A DNA stretch of 64,000 bases from NCBI GenBank assembly GCA_019217005.1, contig JAHBNG010000011.1:136492-200491 (forward strand), in the 5' to 3' direction. The notes under the pieces are model-generated. The model saw only the letters and a list, made by a program, of their open reading frames with translations. It ran no database searches and was not told where the DNA came from. The position numbers were made by a program, and so were the translations under genes. Shown here piece after piece: positions 56,605 through 64,000 of the stretch (the first letter of the stretch is position 1; each line of letters begins with the position of its first letter). The DNA is from Chloroflexi bacterium TSY (GTDB lineage Bacteria > Chloroflexota > Anaerolineae > Caldilineales > Caldilineaceae).

Positions 56605-56624
56605 TAGGGCGATCGCGTACTTTG
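56605..56624. mobile_element. Third ISAs1 terminus, solo (20 bp)
   Basis: TAGGGCGATCGCGTACTTTG follows the third GCAGGTGAAA and then gives way to an AbiEii-type toxin frame. It repeats the first 20 bases of the 173-bp element. It looks like the end of an element whose remainder was lost together with the toxin C-terminus. Confidence 0.7.
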
Positions 56625-56825
56625 TTACTCCAAAGGCCAAAGTTGGGGCTATTGTTGACAAAGAGATCTATGTCATCAGAAAAAACGATGGTGGAGGTAG
56701 CCTCTTGAAGCAGCCGTCCCGCCTGTCAGGTAGAAGTCTGTATCGACCAAACCAATGAGCTTGAGTACAACATCTTGCAATGGATAAAGTTTGTTGAGAT
56801 AAAAAGAAGAGTCCCTGTCGTTCAT
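56625..56825 (-). pseudogene. AbiEii/AbiGii-type nucleotidyltransferase toxin, N-terminal fragment
   Basis: From ATG 56825 the frame reads MNDRDSSFYLNKLYPLQDVV, then FYLTGGTAASRGYLHHRFSD and DIDLFVNNSPNFGLW, the signature of the AbiEii family (GG-T-x-x-S-R and H-x-R-x-S-D-D-x-D: nucleotidyltransferase motif). The frame is cut after about 67 residues by ISAs1-type terminal sequence. AbiEii enzymes of known type IV toxin-antitoxin systems modify tRNA. Here only the first part of the active site remains. Start overlaps the partner's stop (TAATG). Confidence 0.8.
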
Positions 56826-57102
56826 TAAAGAAGCTCAGGATGATATTGAGGTAGCCATTCAACCAGAAAGTCAAAGCCCCGCTTACGGTTTCGGAACGGA
56901 TGTGATGGTGGCACACAGACCAATCCCTAACAAGGATGGGAAAGCCCAAACGCGTCACAATCTCCGAATATGGCGCATATTCCAGCAACCGCACTGCCGC
57001 CCAATCCTGATTCAAGCGCCCAATCGTAAGTTCCCCAGCCAAAAGCTGGTCAAACTGATCTTCAGTGATGTCGTAATCCCATACATAGGGGAGTTTGTGC
57101 AT
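56825..57102 (-). pseudogene. Partner gene of AbiEii (about 92 residues), frameshifted
   Basis: Starts at ATG 57102 (MHKLPYVWDYDITEDQFDQ), then LAGELTIGRLNQDWAAVRLL and YAPYSEIVTRLGF. One frameshift near 56895 (after HIRSET) is needed to read RKRGFDFLVEWLPQYHPELL and reach TAA at 56825, which overlaps the toxin ATG. Small proteins with this D-I-T/S-E-D/E-Q-F...R-DWAAVRLLEYA pattern occur before AbiEii toxins in Chloroflexota, in the position of the AbiEi antitoxin. Direct antitoxin function is inferred. Confidence 0.65.
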
Positions 57103-57199
57103 TGTGTGTTCCTAAAATCAACTGACGTGCAATCTGACACAAAAGTTTAACACACCTAGCTAACTTCTGCATGTTCATATCAATCCAGTCGGCTATAGG

Positions 57200-58600
57200 T
57201 CATTGTAGGTTAGCATCCACCGGAAGACTAAATTGAAACGCAAATAGATGAGCATCGCGCAACTGCACGCGCAAACAAACGGGTTGACCTACCAATGCAC
57301 TCACATCCTCACCACCCTGCCAGCGCACAACACCGTTGATCTTATCTCCATAAATCTCATCGCACTCGGCCAGCGTGAACCCTGGAATGGGTGTACCTGA
57401 TTCATCCTGCAACTCGACCTGGATGCTGCCGCCGCCGCTGGTACTGTAATTCAACGTCAACCGGTGACCCGTAAAAATGAATGGCTGGCTCGTAAACTCT
57501 CCCCAGCCTGTATACGGTCCAGCCACCGACACAAAGCCATCGGGTCGGATGGTGGCGCGCCGGAAGCGGCTGGCAGGATCGCGGTAACAATCCGAATAGT
57601 ACATGGACAGTTCATGCGGACCAGTTGATACGATGCCGGTTCCCATGATAGGGTTGCGGTCCACCCAATTCCGTTGGTCCAGACCAGGTGAAATGAACGG
57701 CTGACGAAACCGTCTGTCCCAATGGATGCCGTCGCGGCTGCTCAGAAAAAGCATGTCAGACAAGCCAGGATTGGGTGCGCCTGGATAGTGACGCTCTGGG
57801 TAGAGCACCATGGGAAACATGAGGTAGACGCTGGCGGCACGATCATATTTGTGGGCGGCGTTGGTGTAGAAGTGGAGGTTGGTCGGATCGTCTTCATCTG
57901 CGGCCACTACCTGCTGCGGTGTTGTCCAGGTGCGAAAATCGGCGGATTCGCTGCGACGGATGGCGCGTCGCCCGCCGAGAAACGAACCAGGTACAGATGT
58001 GTCTACGCCGCGCATATAAATGACATAGGATTCCCGCTCATCATCCCAGATCAAGATGTTGTGGCTATCAAATGGACCATCGGTGAGCAAGGGATTTTCC
58101 GCAATCGGCTGCCAGTGCAGGCCATCTTCTGACGTATAGCCCAGAATCACGATTGGTTTTGTTCCCGAGCGGATGATCATCTTGTAGCGTTCGCGGGCAG
58201 GTGCGTTGTCGTCTTTGATGATGGAAGGGTTGATGCCAGTCACTTTCTCTGATGGGAAGAGGATGTTATTGTCACGCGAGCCATCAAAAGCAGTGATGCC
58301 CAAATTCGGTTTCTCCCAATGAATCCCGTCACTGCTTTCCGCATAACATTGCCAGGAGCGTTCATCGCGGTTGGTTCGAGCTTCTGAATCGACCCGATAC
58401 CACATGCGGTATCGGCCTTCGTCCAGCAGAACACAAGAGTAGTGCAAAACGCCCATTTCCCACGGACGGTCGCAGGTCATGACAACCTCGCGCAATTCAG
58501 GTCGGTGCAGGGTAAGAGTAACGTTGCTTTGGCTGGCAAACCAGAAGTCGTCAATGAAGAGTTGGCGTTGTGTGCCAACAGAAAGGGGATCCATTGTCAT
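57200..58600 (-). CDS. Five-bladed-propeller glycosidase-like protein, intact paralogue
   Basis: 467 residues from ATG 58600 (MTMDPLSVGTQRQLFIDDFW), chosen because GGAGGAG precedes it by seven bases. Blades show repeated 'SSDGIHWEKP', 'TSEDGLHWQP' and 'SSRDGIHWDR' motifs, with the N-terminal QRQLFIDDFWF and the C-terminal beta-sandwich-like FTGHRLTLNYSTSGGG. This resembles GH32/43/130-like enzymes in the propeller arrangement, but I see no complete catalytic triad I can name. No signal peptide, so cytosolic. It is the intact version of 44354-45663. Convergent IS on the right has cut the neighbouring ATPase. Confidence 0.78.
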   Translation of the reverse strand: MTMDPLSVGTQRQLFIDDFWFASQSNVTLTLHRPELREVVMTCDRPWEMGVLHYSCVLLDEGRYRMWYRVDSEARTNRDERSWQCYAESSDGIHWEKPNLGITAFDGSRDNNILFPSEKVTGINPSIIKDDNAPARERYKMIIRSGTKPIVILGYTSEDGLHWQPIAENPLLTDGPFDSHNILIWDDERESYVIYMRGVDTSVPGSFLGGRRAIRRSESADFRTWTTPQQVVAADEDDPTNLHFYTNAAHKYDRAASVYLMFPMVLYPERHYPGAPNPGLSDMLFLSSRDGIHWDRRFRQPFISPGLDQRNWVDRNPIMGTGIVSTGPHELSMYYSDCYRDPASRFRRATIRPDGFVSVAGPYTGWGEFTSQPFIFTGHRLTLNYSTSGGGSIQVELQDESGTPIPGFTLAECDEIYGDKINGVVRWQGGEDVSALVGQPVCLRVQLRDAHLFAFQFSLPVDANLQ

Positions 58601-58859
58601 TCGTGATGCTCCTCCGAGAGTTTCCGTCTCATTGACCACGGAGGTATCCAGGTATTCAGTGTGTTAGTAGGTCGGTATTCGATTGTGCTACGAACTGACT
58701 TACCGACTCACCGAATACCGACTGACCAAATACCAATCCTACGTCGGTCGTTTCGGCAAGCCAAGATAGCCACACAATCTTGCCAATGTCCGGAATTGTT
58801 CCCAATCGTTATACAAGATACGAGCTTCCTCCAACAACTGAACCGCATCTTGCGTAAAA

Positions 58860-60351
58860 CTTTACTTTCTGGTAAAAGAAAAGAGATGAGGTGAGAAATG
58901 TGACAAAAAGCGGTTAGCAGTTCATCCTAAAGGTAGAGAACCCAAAAAGGAGGAAGGAATGCTAACCGCGCCAGAAATAACTATAGCAGTACTGATGAAT
59001 GTATTGCAAGTAACGCCGATGGGAACAAACGTAAATGTAATGCGTCTGATGTGGGCAATGCTGAATGGGTCGTTTCTGAAAAGTCGAGGAGCAATCCATA
59101 GCGCATTGAAAGAAAGCGGGTTTGAAGATGAGGAGCTCCGGCGAAGCTGGTGGAGCTTTCGATATGGATCATGGGATATCACAAGTCTGCTGGGGTCGTG
59201 GCAAGAAGAAGTGGAAAGGGGAATGGGAGGCAAAAAAGTTAGAAGGGTACCGAGTGAAAAGCATAGATATCACAGGGTTCTGGCGACCGAAGCTGCAAGG
59301 GAAAGTGAACCGACTCTATAACTCAACGGCTCGTCGGGCATTGCCCGCGATCATCTTTGGAGTGATGATAAGCTCGGGGGAGATAGGCGGGAAGCGAGTG
59401 CCACCGCTCAAGGCAATCATGAGATGCACGGTTGGAACAAAGGAAAGTGAGTTTCGGAAAAAGCTGCTGAAAGAGACGAAGAAATCACTGGAGTCAGACG
59501 AAGTGGCGGTGGTCGATGCCGGGTTTACAATCAGAGAAATGCTAGAAAGCGGCATAGACCGATTTGTCCTGCGGGAAGCCATTAACTGCACAGTGCGCCG
59601 CAATGAGTTCCCCAAACGCAAAGGAAAAGGCAGACCACCTGAATATGGTGATATTGTGCGACCGCTCTCTCGCAGCTATAAGGGAAAGCGACTCGAGGCT
59701 ACAACTCCGGACTCGTCTGGTCGCTTTCTCTCTATAGTGGTCGCCTGATTTGCTATCAAGCATGGCACAATCTCGTCCCCAGAACAACCAAGGTGGATAC
59801 AGCCAACCGTACCTACTCGATTTACGTCATTCAGGATCCGGCCTACAACACACCTTTGGTTTTGGCGACCGTTATGACTTTGCAGCCTGAAACCATTTAT
59901 CTTGTCTACCTGGAACGCTGGCCTGTTGAACATCCCCCCCTTGGCTTCCAAGCAGATGATTGGCTTACATCGTCAATTTGTTCATGCCGATGAGGCTTGT
60001 TTCCGCTTACCTGAACTGGGGCTGCTGGCTGGCAATCTTCTTTCCCATTTAGCCGCTTCTCTTCCTCCCATACCGACTGGCTACTGGGATCGAGAGCCTC
60101 CACTCCCGGCAGGCTGCGCCGTGTTCTCTCGAGTGCTCTTTTTCCAACTCCTGACCAACTCGACCCTGACTTTCGGAAAAGGCCTCGGTTTCACACCATT
60201 TCCTAAAGGCGTTCTCGCTCATCGCCGCCTCAATGCCGCTGCTTAAACTAGCCGAGCACTATTTTACATTTTATCCCGTTTTTCAGGGTGGATTCTTTTT
60301 CCGCCCTTTCGGTTTGCCCTTTGTCACTCAAGCCTTTACCAGAAAGTAAAG
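58860..60351 (+). mobile_element. IS4-superfamily element copy 3 (1492 bp)
   Basis: Same ends as copies 1 and 2, exact 5-bp duplication TAAAA (58855-58859 and 60352-60356). Its transposase is frameshifted. It splits the ATPase gene. Confidence 0.95.
58959..60240 (+). pseudogene. IS4-superfamily transposase, copy 3, frameshifted
   Basis: Begins MLTAPEITIAVLMNVLQ at 58959. Breaks near 59210, 59725 and 59940 (C-tract) separate recognisable pieces: [47 protein letters not shown]. The Y-R-E-K region shifts frame within the signature. Otherwise very close to copy 1. Confidence 0.85.
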
Positions 60352-61561
60352 TAAAACCAGCCTTTGAAAATACCAGTGTGTGACGGTTATATCGGCATCG
60401 ACCCGCTGATCGGGGTATTTTGTGACCCAGAGCATCAGGTGTCGGGTCGTTTTGCCCTCATTCAGTTGATGGCTAAATTTTTCAAACTCATGACTATAAT
60501 GTTGCCACAATTGGCCATTTGGATTACTCAGTTCATAGGTGACGACTTCTTCTAGTGCATCTATATCGGGCAGATTGCGCTGCGCTGGACTCGTGCTGTT
60601 CATCAGGCTTTGCACGCTGTGTGGATTGCCATCGGTTAGCTGCCAGATTGCTTCTGCCAGTTCTTCGGTCACGCTAATTCCCGAGTCGTCACCCAGACGA
60701 AAGGTAAGATCGTGAGTATATTCACGGAGAATTGGTTTGAGATAATGATATCTGAAGCGTCCTTGGAGCATTCCACCCAAAGCCTGACTAACGAATAAAG
60801 ACACAGCTGAGCCCGAAAGCAACATGGGAGCCCAACGCGTTTCGACCGCATGTTGAAAACTATCTGTTAAGTCGTGATGGATGTCTTGCCGTGGATCATA
60901 GACATTTGTTAGAACCTGAAATTCATCCACAATCATTGCCGTAGGCATGTCGTTAACCGCCGCTTCTCCGCTAGGAAAATTGATAACCCAGTCGACAAGG
61001 CCAAAAGGAATTGGACGATCGGCTGCGCTATCATATCGCTTGAACAAGTTTAACGCATATTCATCACTTACTTGATGCGCAAACTGTCGTAACTCGTTAA
61101 AGCGATATCGCTGGCGAAGAAACATAGGCTCCCGATAACGGAAGGCAAAGTAGCTGCGGATATAGCCCGAGAAATAGTGTTCCGCAAACTCATAGCTAGA
61201 GAGAGGTTCTTGGCGATGTAGAAATTGAGCGAACGAAATAAAAACAGGCAGAACTTTCTTCTGCTCATAGAAGAGGCGGTTGAAAAGCTTTATCAGAATT
61301 GCTGTTTTGCCCGTCCGTCGCCTCCCAATTAAGGCAAAACTATGGAGAGAGAATTTCGGAATATCTGTTGCCCACTTCCAGAACATCTCAAGTTCATCGT
61401 GGCGATCCACAAATAGGTCGCCTGTTAAATCTTCTAAAGGATCCAGACGGTCACTCATTCTGACATATCTCCCAACGTGCGCGAAAAGATCGAAAACCCG
61501 TATGGATTATGCCACTCGCCCCTTGCAATGTCAATGGGTGAAGAAAATGCTCTAGGAAGAC

Positions 61562-61907
61562 TCAGTAGATCCAAATTTCAGGTTTTGAGAGAGAATTCTG
61601 GCTAAACAGTTGACATAAATACAAATTTGCCGGTCGATATCTAGTTTTTGCGTTAGATTTGGGGGTGGTTCAGAATTAGGTTTACACTTTTGATACATAG
61701 ACAAAAATCTATATGAGGTCATTTTCTGCCTGAGCATGGCTCAAATTAGAAAATATAAACATCTTTTCTCTTTGCAAAAATGTAAACCTAATTGTCCGCC
61801 TAAAATGAACCACCCCGTTTTCTGTAACCGAAATCTGAATAAATGACTCCAAAATCCCTGCAATCTCGACTGAAAATAGCCAAAAACGCCAAATTTGGAT
61901 CTACTGA
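61562..61907. mobile_element. MITE A copy 3, reversed and interrupted by MITE B
   Basis: Outer ends are the perfect 17-bp MITE A repeats, flanked by GAC on both sides (61559-61561 and 61908-61910). MITE B occupies 61662-61816. About 26 bases of MITE A are missing at that join. The element abuts the C-terminus of the DppC-like gene and supplies its stop codon. Confidence 0.93.
61662..61816. mobile_element. MITE B copy 2 (155 bp), nested in MITE A
   Basis: Same 11-bp ends and inner AATTAGGTTTACA pair as the copy at 17434. No 8-bp duplication is found here, because adjoining MITE A sequence was deleted at the join, which implies a deletion during or after insertion. Confidence 0.9.
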
Positions 61908-62583
61908 GACTGGCGTACGTTGAGCGCATCGTTCAGCCCGTCGCCCAGCATGTTTGCTGCAAAGACAATGATCGACAACACTAAACCTGGCATCAGGATC
62001 AGATGCGGATGTTGGCGCCAGGTCACCTGAGCATCGCTAATCATCTTGCCCCAACTCGCTCCTGGCGGCTGGATGCCCAAGCCCAAGTAGGCCAGTGATG
62101 CTTCGGCCAACATGGCACCACCCAAGCTAGCAGACATGGAGACAATCATGGAGAGAGCGTATTGGGGATAATATGCCGCCGAATCACTTGGCCCGCTTGC
62201 GACCCCACGGACTGGGCAGCCAGCACATAATCCTCTTCGCGTACAGACAGGATCTGGCCACGAACATAAACCCCACAAGCATCGCTGTGCGCCCACCGTA
62301 TAGAATACGCGTCAAGACATCGCGCCCAGAGTGTCTGTGCCCATCCAGTGTTGCGTAGATGGGCCCTGTTTCGCCATTGTCAGATCGGTTGAGAAATAAT
62401 CATAGGGCGAGAAGAGGGGACCAATAAACGAAACCAATAGAACAAAGATTAATATAAAGAGGCCAAACATGGCCAGACGGTTTTTGCGTAGACGTCGCCA
62501 TGCATCTGCCACAAGCTGCGCGATTCGCGCAACGATACGGTTTGCAATTGAAGATCTGTCGATGCGGGTAGGGTTCTTTCCAT
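61908..62583 (-). pseudogene. Peptide/nickel-type ABC permease (DppC-like), frameshifted
   Basis: Start near 62583 (MERTLPASTDLQLQ), shift near 62515 to VADAWRRLRKNRLAMFGLFI, then several further breaks. Pieces include FGTDTLGAMS-like sequence (HWMGTDTLG) near 62320, and SLGGAMLAEASLAYLGLGIQPP near 62090. The C-terminus ANMLGDGLNDALNVRQS is cut by MITE A, which adds Gln and stop. Without the MITE it would end RQSS. The operon order is binding protein, DppB, DppC, as in the copy at 39064-42644. Confidence 0.78.
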
Positions 62584-62613
62584 ATCTGTTCTATGTTTAC
62601 TGAAAATATTTCC

Positions 62614-63550
62614 TCACGCCAACTCCCGCTCGTACCGCGGGTCCAGGAATGCATAGGCAATGTCGGCAACGAAATTGGCGGCGATGATAAAGGCTGCGCC
62701 AATCAGGGTTGTCCCCATCAGCAGCGGATAGTCGTAGGAGCGTAGCGAGCGAAAAGCCTGTTCGCCAAAACCAGGAATGCCAAAGATGGTCTCAATGAAG
62801 AAGGCACCAGTCAAGATTGTTCCCAGTCGAAAGCTCAAAGTCGTTACCACTGGTGTCAAGGCATTTTGAGAATGTGTCGCCACAGAATCGCTTGACCACG
62901 TAACCCTTGGCCTGAGCAGTACGCAAATAATCGCGGCCAAACCTCTAACACTGCGGCTCTCATTTGCCGGATGACGCCCAGCAGGATTAATGGCCAGCAC
63001 CAGCACTGGCAGGATAATCCGTTGATCCCAGATTCCGCCCCAACCCGTTACCTTATCGATAATGCCCAACTGTTGGGAGAAAAGAGCATGAAGAGCGGTG
63101 CCAATACAAAGACCGGCACCGTCTGAATGACAGCGGCCAGACTGACGATGCCGTAGTCAAGCCACGTATTATGCCTGTAAGCAGCGATGATACCCAAGGG
63201 AATGTCCAGGACAGCCAACGCCAGCAACGATAGCGCTCCAATTTGCATCGAAACGGATAGGCGGCCCATGAGCATCCTACTCACCGACATGTCCTGAAAG
63301 ACCGTCAACGAACGCCCCATGTCTCCCTGCAGCAGCTTCCACGTATACTCCCAAACTGCACCAGAAACGGTCGGTCCAACCCATAGGCCCGCCGCAGCCG
63401 CTCAATGGCTTGGGGATCGGTAGGCATCCGTTCGCCAAACTGGAACTCCAGCGGATCACCTGGGCCATAAAACCGAGCGCAAAGGTGATAAAGAGCACAC
63501 CGAAGATCGTCGGCACAGTCTGAATCAGTCGTGAGCGTATATTTGAGCAT
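62614..63550 (-). pseudogene. Peptide/nickel-type ABC permease (DppB-like), several frameshifts
   Basis: Starts near 63550 (MLKYTLTT). Recognisable pieces in different frames: PTIFGVLFITFALGFM, GDPLEFQFGERMPTDPQAIE, RLRRAYGLDRPFLVQFG, SVSMQIGALSLLALAVLDIP, and FRLGTILTGAFFIETIFGIP, with ANFVADIAYAFLDPRYE at the end. At least four breaks. Stop at 62614. Non-functional as read. Confidence 0.8.
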
Positions 63551-63562
63551 AGTTAATATCGT

Positions 63563-63672
63563 CAGGATGACAAGATGAATAAGATGAGGGGATGAATAAG
63601 ATGATTGAGATGACGACGCGGACTCGTTCCGACACTTTGTCATCTTCTCATCTTATTCATCTTGTCATCCTG
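63563..63672. promoter_or_regulatory. Long intercistronic hairpin between binding protein and DppB
   Basis: A perfect 26-bp inverted repeat (left arm 63563-63588, right arm 63647-63672), built from GATGA-type units (ATGACAAGATGAATAAGATG). It stands exactly between the binding-protein stop (63695) and the DppB start (63550), as does the shorter related hairpin at 20408-20464. No T-run follows. Confidence 0.7.
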
Positions 63673-63694
63673 TCATCTCTTCATCTTGTCAAGA

Positions 63695-64000
63695 CTAATG
63701 CGCCTCAATCGTAAAATCCTCCCATCCCAGCGCATAGGGCCATAAAAGCGTGCCTCATCCCATTTGACCTGGATGATCCACCACTGCGTCGTGGAGACCA
63801 GCGGAATCAACCGCGCCTCGTCGATGAGAATCTGTTCGGCCTCCTGATATAGGGCACAGCGTTCTTCTTGAGCTGTAAGCGGCAACGTATCTGCCTGCTG
63901 CAATAGTGCATCAGTCTCTTCGGTCGCTGTGGCGAGGCTTGTGTTCAGATTCCCGTCGAGCCGTCCCCATGACGAAAGGTGTAGGATTCATCTGGGATGG
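63695..64000 (-). pseudogene. Peptide-type ABC solute-binding protein, C-terminal part, cut by window edge
   Basis: The C-terminus of an SBP_bac_5-type binding protein, with QEERCALYQEAEQILIDEA, then VSTTQWWIIQVKWDEARFYG. A one-base shift near 63735 gives the expected ending YALGWEDFTIEAH with stop at 63695. The unshifted frame reads on as implausible Arg/Leu-rich sequence to 63673. The gene continues beyond the right edge. It belongs with the DppB and DppC remnants. Confidence 0.75.

Larger units (their letters stand above)
58739..61458 (-). pseudogene. Archaeal-type STAND/AAA ATPase, C-terminus split by IS4-like element copy 3
   Basis: Starts at ATG 61458 (MSDRLDPLEDLTGDLFVDR). Walker A GRRRTGKTAIL (about residue 45-55), Walker B MIVDEFQVL (about 173-181), then LLSGSAVSLFVSQALGG and a C-terminal winged helix region. 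The IS (58860-60351) begins after FQRLV or, one base shifted, FSKAGFTQ. Beyond it the frame continues DAVQLLEEARILYNDW and stops at 58739 (GLPKRPT). A frameshift near 60390 would be needed to align the two. The family includes regulators and defence-associated NTPases of unknown trigger. It is not functional as sequenced. Confidence 0.75.

Overview
The window looks like a chromosomal segment of a member of the Chloroflexota (Anaerolineae/Caldilineae-like). This is inferred from gene style: large GT-C-like membrane proteins, alkaline-phosphatase-superfamily enzymes, sugar and peptide ABC operons with Tat- or lipobox-type binding proteins, and TIR/STAND/AAA_35 proteins. No rRNA or tRNA is visible to confirm it. 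The sequence is saturated with mobile DNA: six insertion sequences (two ISAs1, one ISAzo13-like, three of one IS4-superfamily element, plus an IS701-like element, so seven copies of four kinds) and about nine families of short palindromic-ended elements (called MITE A to I here), many nested and many with exact target duplications. In several cases removing the element restores an open reading frame exactly.

Layout. 1-1374: a second, truncated copy of two sugar-ABC permeases, ending in MITE A. 1375-18280: a cell-envelope/polysaccharide region with a flippase fragment, a membrane GT-C-like protein, a phosphodiesterase-type enzyme, an exported repeat protein, a DAYPAP lipoprotein, two convergent paralogous GT-C-like proteins (one split by the IS4-like element) and a further membrane protein split by MITE B. 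18296-21822: the full sugar ABC operon (binding protein, two permeases). 22120-27083: an amidohydrolase, then an OmpR-type regulator and a sensor kinase split by an IS701-like element. 27578-30272: a His-rich lipoprotein and a NapH/NosR-like ferredoxin membrane protein. 30719-35070: a broken ExeM/NucH-type extracellular nuclease. 35312-46333: a catabolic region with a creatininase-family protein (split by IS), a muconate-cycloisomerase-like enzyme, a peptide-type ABC operon, a phytanoyl-CoA-dioxygenase-like protein, a broken propeller protein and toxin-antitoxin-like remnants.

46495-55073 is the most unusual part: four consecutive same-strand genes encoding TIR-STAND-TPR, caspase-TIR, AAA_35-TM-ricin and TIR-TIR-AAA_35 proteins. 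It has the composition of a conflict/programmed-death island. It is bordered on the right by an ISAs1 copy, a 173-bp strongly folded ISAs1-ended element and a truncated AbiEii-type toxin operon. 57200-64000: an intact propeller paralogue, the third IS4-like copy inside an ATPase gene, a MITE-in-MITE nest, and a decayed second peptide ABC operon running off the right edge.

Frameshifts are very frequent in both host and IS genes, often in homopolymers. Some events (IS and MITE insertions, a 20-bp tandem duplication) are certainly real structural changes in the assembled sequence. Single-base shifts could be either true decay or assembly/sequencing indels, and this caveat applies to every gene marked as frameshifted.
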